Positions 6,732 to 15,893 of a DNA stretch of 15,912 bases are shown one piece after another. Position 1 is the stretch's first letter. Each line of letters starts with the position of its first letter. The position numbers were made by a program, and so were the translations under genes. Origin of the DNA: JAUWQU01 sp964605095 (GTDB lineage Bacteria; Planctomycetota; Phycisphaerae; SM23-33). The stretch is from the NCBI GenBank assembly GCA_964605095.1, contig CAZSBS010000101.1, positions 1 through 15,912 of the forward strand, given 5' to 3'. The notes beneath the pieces were generated by a model. The model saw nothing but the letters and a program-made list of their open reading frames with translations. It was not told the DNA's origin and did not search any database.

Positions 6732-8039
6732 TTAAGCGCTTTCCTTTTGGCTCTTTCGGGCGGCGAAGATGGTCGGCGCGGATGTGCCATCGACCATTTC
6801 CTCGGTTATCTGGAATACGCCCTTTTCCGCCTGCTCGGGCAGATCGTACATGAGGTTCAGCATGAGTTCCTCGACGATGCCTCGCAGGGCCCGCGCGCCG
6901 GTGTCGCGCTTCATCGCCCGCCGGGCGATCGCCTTCAGCGCACCTTCGGTGAACTCCAGGCTCGACTGCTCCATCTCGAAGAACCGCTGAAATTGCCGCG
7001 TAAGGGCATTCTTGGGCTCGGTCAGGATGCGGACCATCGCGTCCTCGTCCAGCGCCGACAGCGTCGTCACGCAAGGCAGCCGGCCCACAAGCTCCGGAAT
7101 CATCCCGAAGTGAACCATGTCCTCCGGCTGGACTTTGCTGAGAATGTTGTGCTGCTGCACGATGGTCTCAGTCGGCTCGTCCTCGCTGCCGAAGCCGATG
7201 AGCTTCTTGCCCAGCCGCCGCTTGATTATTTCCTCGAGGCCCACGAACGTCCCGCCGACGATGAACAGGATGTGTTTGGTGTCCAACTGGATGTACTGCT
7301 GCTCGGGGTGCTTGCGCCCGCCCTGCGGCGGGATGTTCGAGATCGTCCCCTCGAGCATCTTCAGCAGCGACTGCTGGACGCCCTCGCCGCTGACGTCGCG
7401 GGTGATAGAGACGTTCTGACTGGTCTTGCCGATCTTGTCGATCTCGTCGATGTAGATAATGCCCCTCTCGGCCGCGTCGAGGTCGAAATCCGCCGCCTGG
7501 AGCAGCTTGAGCAGGATGTTCTCGACATCCTCGCCGACGTACCCAGCCTCGGTCAGCGTCGTGGCGTCGCCGATGGCGAAAGGCACGTTCAGCACTCGCG
7601 CAAGTGAGCGGGCCAGCAGAGTCTTGCCGCAGCCGGTCGGGCCGATCAGCAGCACGTTGGACTTGTCCAACTCGACCTCGGTTTCGCCGAGGTCCGCGTT
7701 GGTCAGCCGCTTGTAGTGGTTATGCACCGCCACCGAGAGCACCTTCTTGGCGTGCTCCTGCCCGATGACGTACTCGTCCAGAAACTCCTTTATCTGGCGG
7801 GGCGTGGGAATGGCTGTGAACAGCGGCTTGCTCTGGGACATCCGCCGCTGTTCCTGCTTGACGATATTGTGGCATAACTCCACGCAGTTAGCGCAGATAT
7901 AAACGCCGTCGGGCCCCTCGACCACCGGGCCCACGTCGTCGGCGCCGCGGTGGCAGAAGCTGCAATTGTTCGCGGCCCGCTTGGACCGTGATGGCCCTTT
8001 GGGGCCGCCAGAGCCCTTGCCGGAAGTAGAATCCATCAT
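6732..8039 (-). CDS. clpX: ATP-dependent Clp protease ATP-binding subunit ClpX
   Basis: Role: hexameric AAA+ unfoldase that recognises tagged proteins and feeds them into ClpP. Seen: 435 residues. Zinc-binding domain with Cys26, Cys29, Cys49 and Cys52; Walker A GPTGCGKT at 133-140; pore loop GYVG at 166-169; Walker B IIYIDEID at 194-201; RKH loop at 242-244; the IGF ClpP-docking tripeptide at 281-283; sensor-2 TGARALR at 380-386. All working parts are present. Start: ATG 8039 overlaps the stop of the small membrane protein gene (ATGA, 4 nt); a second ATG at 8036 is better spaced from AAGGAG and may be the real one. Either way translation looks coupled to the upstream gene. clpP is not in the window. 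The stop faces the rtcA stop; only a weak stem (6719-6728) lies between them. Confidence 0.97.
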   Translation of the reverse strand: MMDSTSGKGSGGPKGPSRSKRAANNCSFCHRGADDVGPVVEGPDGVYICANCVELCHNIVKQEQRRMSQSKPLFTAIPTPRQIKEFLDEYVIGQEHAKKVLSVAVHNHYKRLTNADLGETEVELDKSNVLLIGPTGCGKTLLARSLARVLNVPFAIGDATTLTEAGYVGEDVENILLKLLQAADFDLDAAERGIIYIDEIDKIGKTSQNVSITRDVSGEGVQQSLLKMLEGTISNIPPQGGRKHPEQQYIQLDTKHILFIVGGTFVGLEEIIKRRLGKKLIGFGSEDEPTETIVQQHNILSKVQPEDMVHFGMIPELVGRLPCVTTLSALDEDAMVRILTEPKNALTRQFQRFFEMEQSSLEFTEGALKAIARRAMKRDTGARALRGIVEELMLNLMYDLPEQAEKGVFQITEEMVDGTSAPTIFAARKSQKESA

Positions 8040-8443
8040 AACTCCTTGTCAGGTTCGTCCTTGTCCGCGCCCTCGTCGGCCTGCTGGGCCGGGCACCCGG
8101 GGAGCGACTCCGATACTTCATCGTCACGGCCACCGGGGGCACTTGACGTGGAATTGTCCGCTTTTGGCGCCTCCGTGTCCAGCCCCAAGGCTCTGCGACG
8201 CAACACTCGGAATTCCTCTTCCGTTAATAACCCTTCCCGACGCATCCGCTCCAAATGTCCGATATCAAATACCGACCCCCCGTCCAGCCCGCCAATGTTC
8301 GACGGGTGAAACCGCCGCCGCATCCACGGCGCGATGACCAACCCGCCAATAAGCAACACGACCAGAACCACCCCACCCAAGAAGTAATCCCAGCCGGTAA
8401 ACACCGCCGCAGTCCCAATCATGCCATATATCCGACAGAACAT
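8036..8443 (-). CDS. Small single-pass membrane protein with SHOCT-like helix, coupled to clpX
   Basis: Seen: 135 residues from ATG 8443. One hydrophobic segment at about 18-40 (GWDYFLGGVVLVVLLIGGLVIAP) is followed by a basic MRRRF stop-transfer. Residues 62-88 (GHLERMRREGLLTEEEFRVLRRRALG) look like a SHOCT-type short C-terminal helix motif, and a polar acidic tail of about 45 residues ends in DKEL. No enzymatic motif. Topology is probably N-out, C-in by the positive-inside rule. The stop overlaps the clpX start, and the AAGGAG used by clpX is part of its last codons. The function is unknown; the coupling raises the possibility of a membrane adaptor for ClpX, but this is inference from position only. 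ATG 8443 is chosen because TATAAT ends 7 nt before it; the frame upstream to 8554 is repeat sequence. ATG 8422 is an alternative. Confidence 0.7.
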   Translation of the reverse strand: MFCRIYGMIGTAAVFTGWDYFLGGVVLVVLLIGGLVIAPWMRRRFHPSNIGGLDGGSVFDIGHLERMRREGLLTEEEFRVLRRRALGLDTEAPKADNSTSSAPGGRDDEVSESLPGCPAQQADEGADKDEPDKEL

Positions 8444-8450
8444 CCCATCT

Positions 8451-8480
8451 ATTATAACGCCGGCCCGGCCCGATGACCAC
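8451..8480 (-). promoter_or_regulatory. Promoter for the small membrane protein-clpX pair, probably leaderless
   Basis: Seen on the minus strand: TGGTCA (8480-8475), an 18-nt GC-rich spacer, and a perfect TATAAT (8456-8451), then 7 nt to ATG 8443. A perfect TATAAT stands out in such GC-rich sequence. It would drive the coupled pair ending in clpX. Confidence 0.55.
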
Positions 8481-8500
8481 GAACTTGCTCCACAGGGCGG

Positions 8501-8693
8501 TAGTTGGTAGCCAGTAGCCGGTAGCCAGGAGCCGGTGAAGAAAAAGCAGATCACCGCAGAAACACAGAGGCACAGAGGTCAAAAGAAGAAGCGACGAAAA
8601 ACCACGGCACCCGAATACTTCCGGGTTCCGCTTTTCCGGGCTCCCGGTTCCGAGTTCCAAGTTCCGCCGTTTTCTTCTCCCGGCTACCGGCTG
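8501..8693. repeat. Composite repeat block downstream of argS
   Basis: Seen: five in-phase GTAGCCR-like heptamers (8501-8535). A CACAGAGG tandem pair follows (8564-8579), preceded by ACCGCAGAA. Then come AAAGAAGAAGCG (8582-8593), a 13-nt AACCACGGCACCC copy (8600-8612), seven NNNTTCC-type heptamers with one 1-nt phase slip (8616-8665), and two CCGGCTR heptamers (8680-8693) that touch the argS stop codon. GGTAGCC...GAAGAAAA at the left and TTTTCTTC...GGCTACC at the right form an inverted pair, so the block is loosely palindromic overall. It has no coding capacity and fills the argS to small-membrane-protein spacer (8444-8693). Confidence 0.75.
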
Positions 8694-10463
8694 CTACATC
8701 TGTTCGATCGTATCTATGCCGAGCAAGTTCAGGCCGGTCCGGATCGTCCGGGCCGTAAGCTCGCAGAGCAGCAGCCTGCTCGCCCGCGTGGCCTCGTCGG
8801 GGGCCTTGAGGACCGGGCAGGATTCGTAGAATCCCATGAACGCCCCGGCCAGGTCGTACAGGTAGGCGCATAACACGCTCGGCAGGCAATCGCGGGCGAC
8901 GGTCTCGACCGCCTCGGGGAACTGGGCCAGTTTGAGACCCAATGCCCTCTCCGCCCGCTCGGCCAGACAAATCACCCCAGCCAACTCGCCGGACTCGGTC
9001 AGGCCCTTGCGAAAAATGCTCCGCACGCGGGCGTAGGCGTACTGCATGTATGGGGCCGTGTTGCCGTCCAGCGAAAGCATCTTGTCCCACGAGAAGACGT
9101 AATCGCTGGAGCGGTTCTGGCTGAGGTCGGCGTACTTGACCGCGCCGATTCCCACCGCGCGGGCGATCTGCCGCCGCTGGTCCTCGGGCAGGTCGGGATT
9201 CTTCTCGCTGACGAACGCCAGAGCCCGCTGCTGGGCCTCGTCCAGCAGGTCCATCAGCTTGACCGTGTCGCCGGTGCGGGTCTTGAACGGCCTGCCGTCG
9301 GCGCCCATCATCGTGCCGAACGGCACGTGCTCAAGGCAGACACCCCTTCCGACAAACCCCGCCTCGCGTGCCACCGCGAAAACCTGCTGGAAATGCAGCG
9401 CCTGGCGGGCGTCCGTCACGTACAGGATGCGGTCGGCATGCAGCACGCCCGCGCGGTAGCGCATCCCGGCCAGGTCCGTCGTGGCGTAGAGATACCCCCC
9501 GCCGGTCTTTTGGACGATCACGGGCAGCGGCTCGCCGTCCTTGCCCTTGAACTCCTCAAGAAACACGCACTGGGCGCCCTGGCTTTCTTGCAGCAGCCCG
9601 GCCTTGTCCAGATCTTCGACAACCTTCGGCAGGTCGTCGTTATAAGAACTCTCGCCGCGGATGTCGGCGTCCGTCAGAAGCACGCCCAGGCACCCATACA
9701 CTTGTTCGCAATGCCGCAGGGAGATTTCGCGGAACTGATGCCACTTGTCGAGCGTCTCCGGGTCGCCAGCCTGGAGGCAGACCACTTCATCCCGCGCGGC
9801 ATCGGCGAAGGCAGGGTCGGTGTCGAACCGGGCCTTGGCCTGGCGGTAGAACTCCTCAAGATCATTAAGGGCCGTGTCCGCCCCATCGCCCTGCGGGTTT
9901 TGCCACAGCAGGTCCGTGAGATACGCCACCAGCATTCCGAACTGCGTTCCCCAATCGCCGACGTGGTTCTGGCGGATCACATCATGGCCGATGAAATCGA
10001 GCACGCGGGCCAGGGCGTCGCCGATGATCGTGCTGCGAAGGTGCCCGACGTGCATCTCCTTGGCCAGGTTCGGGGCGGAATAGTCAACCACGACAGTCTG
10101 GCGATGATCCGGTTTGTCAGGCACTCCCAGCCGGCCATCTGCCCCCCCCAGAATGGCATTCAACTTCGACGAAAGCCAATCCTTGCTGAGGTGGATATTG
10201 ATGAATCCCGGCCCGGCCACTTCGACCTTCTCGGCCAGCTTCTCCGGACCCACGAGTATCGGCCCGGCGGCCTCGACGACCTTCGTCGCCAATTGTCGGG
10301 GATTCGTGCCCAGGCGTTTTGCCGCGGCCATGACGCCGTTGGCCTGGTAGTCGCCGAACTCCCGCTTGGCCGGCAGGGCGATCATTACCGGCACGTCGGC
10401 CTGTATTCCCGCGGCCTGGAAGGCCTCGCTCATCAGCCTGTCAAGTTCAGATCGAAGGTTCAT
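8694..10463 (-). CDS. argS: Arginyl-tRNA synthetase
   Basis: Role: charges tRNA-Arg with arginine using ATP in the cytosol. Seen: 589 residues, usual length. An N-terminal Add-1 domain covers about 1-95 (including GDYQANGVMAAAKRLG and GPGFINIHL). The class I catalytic domain carries APNLAKEMHVGHLRST, with the HIGH motif as HVGH at 138-141, then NHVGDWGTQFGML at 166-178. TKTGGGYLYATTDLA-like sequence lies at 319-331. FKTRTGD at 393-399 stands where KMSKS is found in other class I enzymes, as expected for ArgRS. The C-terminal anticodon-binding DALR domain begins near YMQYAYARVRSIFRK and ends at the stop. ATG 10463 is the only sensible start, with no good Shine-Dalgarno; a heptamer array lies 6 nt upstream of it. 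The stop TAG is the edge of a repeat block. Confidence 0.97.
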   Translation of the reverse strand: MNLRSELDRLMSEAFQAAGIQADVPVMIALPAKREFGDYQANGVMAAAKRLGTNPRQLATKVVEAAGPILVGPEKLAEKVEVAGPGFINIHLSKDWLSSKLNAILGGADGRLGVPDKPDHRQTVVVDYSAPNLAKEMHVGHLRSTIIGDALARVLDFIGHDVIRQNHVGDWGTQFGMLVAYLTDLLWQNPQGDGADTALNDLEEFYRQAKARFDTDPAFADAARDEVVCLQAGDPETLDKWHQFREISLRHCEQVYGCLGVLLTDADIRGESSYNDDLPKVVEDLDKAGLLQESQGAQCVFLEEFKGKDGEPLPVIVQKTGGGYLYATTDLAGMRYRAGVLHADRILYVTDARQALHFQQVFAVAREAGFVGRGVCLEHVPFGTMMGADGRPFKTRTGDTVKLMDLLDEAQQRALAFVSEKNPDLPEDQRRQIARAVGIGAVKYADLSQNRSSDYVFSWDKMLSLDGNTAPYMQYAYARVRSIFRKGLTESGELAGVICLAERAERALGLKLAQFPEAVETVARDCLPSVLCAYLYDLAGAFMGFYESCPVLKAPDEATRASRLLLCELTARTIRTGLNLLGIDTIEQM

Positions 10464-10469
10464 TAGTAA

Positions 10470-10497
10470 GGCTTCAGACTGCAGGCTTCGCGCTTCA
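10470..10497. repeat. Heptanucleotide array, four units (SGCTTCR type)
   Basis: Seen: four in-phase 7-mers related to GGCTTCA (one unit reads GACTGCA), placed directly upstream of the argS start codon on the coding side, so they would be in its 5' leader. No promoter or ribosome site could be recognised inside them. Confidence 0.65.
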
Positions 10498-10511
10498 GAA
10501 AACGCCTCTTC

Positions 10512-10650
10512 CCGCCCCGGACGGGGCGGTTGATTGTAGCCACGGGTGGAGCAACACCCGAAGGGCGATGCGGAACCCGTGGAAGGCGATCAATCAACAA
10601 ACCCGCCCCGAATGGGGCGGAGGAACCTCCTTCGCCCCATCCGGGGCGGG
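10512..10650. repeat. REP-like composite palindromic element
   Basis: Seen: a 109-nt palindrome at 10512-10620 built from matching modules on both sides: a CCGCCCC/GGGGCGG hairpin (10512-10529 and 10603-10620), TTGATTG facing CAATCAA (10530-10536, 10591-10597), and CCACGGGT facing ACCCGTGG (10540-10547, 10575-10582). A further CGCCCC/GGGGCG hairpin follows at 10633-10648. No coding capacity. The element lies in the rsfS-argS spacer. The form resembles REP/BIME elements associated with RAYT transposases, but no transposase gene is in the window. Confidence 0.75.
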
Positions 10651-10687
10651 TAGGCGGTCGCCCTGGCACTTCAGGCGCACTGTTCCT

Positions 10688-10757
10688 CTATTCCCGGTTC
10701 CTGATAACTGGTTCCGTTGTTCGCCTTCACCGGCTACTGGCTACCGACTACCGGCTA
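10688..10757. repeat. Heptanucleotide array, ten in-phase units, running into the rsfS stop
   Basis: Seen: seventy bases that divide into ten units without any phase break. The first six are mostly of NNGTTCC type and the last four of CNGRCTA/CCGGCTA type. The final unit supplies the rsfS stop codon (TAG on the minus strand, 10757-10755). Read on the minus strand, GTAGCCR units come first and GGAACNN units follow, the same order as after argS. Confidence 0.8.
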
Positions 10758-11165
10758 CTCTTCGGCCGCTGCGTCGGCCGGCTTCTTCTTCGTCGCCCGT
10801 GCCTGCCAGCGGACCTTCGGGGCTTCGCCCCACAGCAGTTCCAGGTCGTAGTAGCGGCGATGCTCCTCGTCGAACAGATGCACCACCACGTCGACGAAGT
10901 CCATCACGATCCATTCGGCGGTGTCTTCGCCGGCCATCTTCCAGAGCTTCTGGCCAATCTTTCGCCCGTCCGTGGCGATGTCGTCGGCAACACTTCGCAT
11001 CTGGCGGTCGCTGGTGCCGGTGGCTATCACGAAGTAGTCCGTTATCGGGCTTATGCCGCGCAGATCCAGCACGACGATACCTTCGCAGTTATCGCGCTTG
11101 GCGATCCGGGCGGCCGCGACAGCCAGTTCCCTGGCCGGCTCTTTTTCCTTGGCTTTTCGGGGCAA
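10755..11165 (-). CDS. rsfS: Ribosomal silencing factor RsfS (Iojap/YbeB)
   Basis: Role: binds ribosomal protein uL14 on the large subunit and blocks subunit joining when nutrients are short. Seen: 136 residues. LDLRGISPITDYFVIATGTSDRQMRSVADDI covers about 33-63, and GEDTAEWIVMDFVDVVVHLFDEEHRRYYDLELLW about 79-112, both hallmarks of the family. The C-terminal tail is lysine/alanine-rich (KKKPADAAAEE), longer than in many homologues. Start: TTG 11165, because AAGGAAAGG lies just upstream and overlaps the hppA stop; only 10 nt separate the two genes, so they are probably cotranscribed. The stop codon is part of a heptamer repeat array, so the tail end may have been shaped by it. Confidence 0.93.
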   Translation of the reverse strand: MPRKAKEKEPARELAVAAARIAKRDNCEGIVVLDLRGISPITDYFVIATGTSDRQMRSVADDIATDGRKIGQKLWKMAGEDTAEWIVMDFVDVVVHLFDEEHRRYYDLELLWGEAPKVRWQARATKKKPADAAAEE

Positions 11166-11175
11166 GTGCCTTTCC

Positions 11176-13806
<2,631 letters not shown>

Positions 13807-13813
13807 GTTGCAA

Positions 13814-13818
13814 CTCCT
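13814..13818 (-). promoter_or_regulatory. Shine-Dalgarno site that decides the hppA start
   Basis: AGGAG (AAAGGAG on the minus strand) stands 7 nt before TTG 13806, the ideal distance. The more obvious ATG at 13788 would be 25 nt away. This supports a TTG start that adds six residues (NLKIL region) to the N-terminus. Confidence 0.6.
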
Positions 13819-13833
13819 TTCTGCCAGGTTGGA

Positions 13834-13953
13834 GCCCCGCCACGCCGGGGCCGCTGGATTCCTTCCGACGGCTTCATGCCCCACGCACGCACGGAGCCCG
13901 TGCTCCGACAATACGGGGCGAACATATACTACGGGAAGCCCCGCGCGCTGCAA
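13834..13953 (-). promoter_or_regulatory. hppA promoter and structured leader
   Basis: Seen on the minus strand: TTGCAG (13953-13948), a 16-nt spacer, TAGTAT (13931-13926). The leader of about 110 nt then carries two GC-rich hairpins: GCACGG/CCGTGC (13889-13903, 3-nt loop) and GCCCCG/CGGGGC (13834-13851, 6-nt loop), before the ribosome site. The hairpins could control expression, but neither is followed by a T run and no known riboswitch was recognised. The remaining bases up to the divergent thioesterase promoter (13954-14046) show nothing I can name. Confidence 0.35.
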
Positions 13954-14046
13954 GGGATTTCCGCCGCGCCGGCCAACAATCTCCCCCCGCGCCGGGAGTT
14001 TTCGGCCGGCATAGGCCGCAACACCATTGCAGGCGAGCCCGCGGTC

Positions 14047-14075
14047 TGGACGCAACGCAACCGGCGCGGTATAAA
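14047..14075 (+). promoter_or_regulatory. Promoter of the thioesterase gene (with leader)
   Basis: Seen: TGGACG (14047-14052), a 17-nt spacer, TATAAA (14070-14075). The predicted transcript has a leader of about 17 nt containing AAAGGA (14086-14091), 7 nt before ATG 14099. This is the normal leadered arrangement and contrasts with the leaderless type seen at four other genes here. Confidence 0.5.
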
Positions 14076-14098
14076 GGACGTAACGAAAGGACCCCCGA

Positions 14099-14518
14099 AT
14101 GACCGACCGCCCGATGGCATGTGACATTGAGATCCGCGTCCGCTACCCCGAGGCAGACCAGATGGGCGTGCTCCACCACAGCCGCTACTGGGTCTATTTT
14201 GAAATGGGGCGAGTCGAGCTGCTCCGCGCACGCGGGGTCGCCTACGCCGACCTCGAGCGCGAGGGGGCGTTCTTCGTGGTCGCAAAGTGCTCCGCAAAGT
14301 TCCTGGCCCCAGCCCGGTACGACGAGGTGCTGCAACTTACGACCCGGATCGTCCGAGTCGGCGCCGCCAGGATCGACCATACCTACGAGTTGAGGCGAAA
14401 GAGCGACTCAGCCCTGCTTTGCACGGCCGAGACCACCATCGCCTGTGTCGACCGCACGGGGCGGATCATCCCCATACCCCCGTCCGTGGCAAGCCGCGAC
14501 GAGGTGACGGACTCGTAG
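14099..14518 (+). CDS. YbgC/FadM-type acyl-CoA thioesterase (hotdog fold)
   Basis: Role: hydrolysis of acyl-CoA or acyl-ACP thioesters; the 4-hydroxybenzoyl-CoA thioesterase/YbgC branch acts in the cytosol. Seen: 139 residues, the family length. The signature RVRYPEADQMGVLHHSRYWVYFEMGRVELLR covers 13-43, with the catalytic Asp20 and the adjacent HH at 26-27. FFVVAKCSAKFLAPARYDEVLQL at about 57-79 is the second hotdog strand region, and TYELRR then LLCTAETTIACVDRTGR end the domain. Start: ATG 14099 with AAAGGA 7 nt upstream; Met6 is a less likely alternative. No tol-pal genes are adjacent, so the Tol-associated YbgC role is not supported by context, and the substrate is unknown. Confidence 0.88.
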   Translation: MTDRPMACDIEIRVRYPEADQMGVLHHSRYWVYFEMGRVELLRARGVAYADLEREGAFFVVAKCSAKFLAPARYDEVLQLTTRIVRVGAARIDHTYELRRKSDSALLCTAETTIACVDRTGRIIPIPPSVASRDEVTDS

Positions 14519-14589
14519 CCGGCGCTGCCCCGCGAAGCTTCAGCAAAACAGGGGCGACGGCGGGAGGCACGGAGCCTTGTAGCGGGACT

Positions 14590-14618
14590 TTGACGTGAAG
14601 GCTGCGCGGGCGTAGACT
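14590..14618 (+). promoter_or_regulatory. Strong promoter of the enolase-superfamily gene, near-leaderless
   Basis: Seen: TTGACG (14590-14595), a 17-nt spacer, TAGACT (14613-14618), then 9 nt to ATG 14628. The predicted start of transcription is 0-3 nt before the start codon, and there is no Shine-Dalgarno. The 109-nt spacer after the thioesterase gene holds nothing else I recognise. Confidence 0.6.
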
Positions 14619-14627
14619 GGCGGGCCT

Positions 14628-15893
14628 ATGGCGATTCGTGCCGTACAACTGGACATTTACCGCACAGCGATTGCGATGCGGAGTTTCGAGCACGCGGCCG
14701 CGACGCGAAACCAGGCCGAGGCGGTGGTCGTTCGCGCGGTTTTTTCAGATGGCACGGTCGGCTGGGGCGAGACGCTGCCGCGGGCCTACGTTACGGGCGA
14801 GACGCTGGAGTCGGTCGCGGCGGACCTCGATGGCATAATCTGGCCTGCCCTTGCGGAGGCGGATTTCTCGGGCGTTGAGGCCGAGGTTGCGGCGACGATC
14901 GCGGTGATTCCGACAGCCGGGGCGGATGGGCGGTGCATCAACGCCGCGGCCTGTGCGGCTGAGCTGGCGTGCGTGGACGCCCACATGAAGCGCCGCGGGC
15001 TGGTTTCACCGGCGGGGCTTTTGGCGGCGGCGGGCGCGATTGCACCGGCGGGGGAGATTATTCGCTCTCATTCCCTGCTCGCTGAAGCGAGCAGGCCTCA
15101 TGCGGTGGAGGCGGACATCCCGCACCAGTGCGGGCGGATTGCCCCGCGTGTCACGGGCGTTCTGGGCTCAGCCGACGCGGGCAAGACGGCCCGGCGGCTG
15201 CGGCTCATGCGGTGGTACGGCCTGCGGGACTTCAAGCTCAAGCTGGGCCTGGGGGCGGATGTGGACACGGCGAACCTGGCCGTGGTGCGGGCACGGCTCG
15301 CCGGTGCGTTGGCGGCTGGGCAATGCACGCTGCGTGTGGATGTCAACGGCGGTTGGACCGCCGACAAGACGCCCGAGCGAGTGGCCGAGCTGCGGGGCAT
15401 GGGCGTCTGCGCGGTCGAGCAGCCGGTTTTCTGCGGGGCGAGCAAGCTTGTCGAGCTGGCCCGGCGGTGCGAACTGCCACTGATTGCCGATGAGAGCCTG
15501 CTGACCGATAGCGACGCCGAGGCCCTCCTGGCCGAGCCGGCGAAGCTGTGGTGGAACGTCCGCATCAGCAAGAACGGCGGGCTCATCCGGGCCGGCAGGC
15601 TGGCGGCGTGGGCGGCGTCGGCGGGCTCGACGGTTGTCCTGGGCTGCATGGTCGGCGAGAGCGGCATTCTCTCAGCCGCCCAGCGAAGGCTGCTCCAGGC
15701 GGTTGGGCCGGGCGTGCGATTCGTCGAGGGCAACTACGGCCGGCTCCTGCTGGCCGGCGACATCGTGCGGCGCAGCCCGCGTTTCGGTTACGGCGGACGA
15801 CTCGGCGTGCTTGGCGGCGCGGGGCTCGGCGTGGAGGTGGCCCCGGCCCGCATGGCCCGATGGGCCCGGCGCGTCGCGACGCTTCGGCGGTAA
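14628..15893 (+). CDS. Enolase-superfamily enzyme (muconate cycloisomerase/dipeptide epimerase-like)
   Basis: Seen: 421 residues. The N-terminal capping domain contains MRSFEHAAATRNQAEAVVV (17-35) and GWGETLPRAYVTGET (45-59). The barrel has the KxK motif in DFKLKLG (Lys203, Lys205), metal ligands Asp238 (with Asn240 in DVNGG), Glu264 (VEQP) and Asp288 (IADES), a second catalytic lysine in ISKNGGL (Lys315), and GCMVGESG (339-346). Family role: Mg-dependent abstraction of a proton next to a carboxylate; members are racemases, epimerases, cycloisomerases or o-succinylbenzoate synthases. The exact reaction cannot be assigned. Odd: residues about 143-172 are encoded partly by two perfect DNA palindromes and look like an in-frame insertion just before the barrel. 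ATG 14628 follows a promoter directly. The sequence after the stop (15894-15912) holds no gene. Confidence 0.85.
   Translation: MAIRAVQLDIYRTAIAMRSFEHAAATRNQAEAVVVRAVFSDGTVGWGETLPRAYVTGETLESVAADLDGIIWPALAEADFSGVEAEVAATIAVIPTAGADGRCINAAACAAELACVDAHMKRRGLVSPAGLLAAAGAIAPAGEIIRSHSLLAEASRPHAVEADIPHQCGRIAPRVTGVLGSADAGKTARRLRLMRWYGLRDFKLKLGLGADVDTANLAVVRARLAGALAAGQCTLRVDVNGGWTADKTPERVAELRGMGVCAVEQPVFCGASKLVELARRCELPLIADESLLTDSDAEALLAEPAKLWWNVRISKNGGLIRAGRLAAWAASAGSTVVLGCMVGESGILSAAQRRLLQAVGPGVRFVEGNYGRLLLAGDIVRRSPRFGYGGRLGVLGGAGLGVEVAPARMARWARRVATLRR
15074..15134. repeat. Paired palindromes inside the enolase-superfamily coding region
   Basis: Seen: CCTGCTCGCT / AGCGAGCAGG with a 2-nt spacer (15074-15095), a perfect 10-bp stem, and CCCGCAC / GTGCGGG with a 2-nt spacer (15119-15134), a perfect 7-bp stem. 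Both are translated in frame, covering residues about 149-156 and 164-169 of the enzyme. Such symmetry is not required by the protein and suggests a small palindromic element inserted in frame. Confidence 0.7.

Noticed and set aside
6717..6735. Intrinsic terminator between rtcA and clpX
   Set aside because: The GGGC/GCCC stem has only 4 bp and is followed by a short broken T run; too weak to call.
8444..8554. N-terminal extension of the small membrane protein
   Set aside because: Translated heptamer repeat DNA, and it would run through a perfect TATAAT.
8501..8693. CRISPR-like array
   Set aside because: Units are 7 nt and adjacent, with no unique spacers of constant length and no cas genes.
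13807..14127. 107-residue N-terminal extension of HppA
   Set aside because: It would overlap the divergent thioesterase start and its leader, is Arg/Gly-rich rather than membrane-like, and a good ribosome site lies just before TTG 13806.
14628..15893. o-Succinylbenzoate synthase (menC) working with the MqnD-like protein
   Set aside because: The two belong to different menaquinone routes, are 12 kb apart, and nothing in the sequence favours OSBS over other enolase-superfamily activities.
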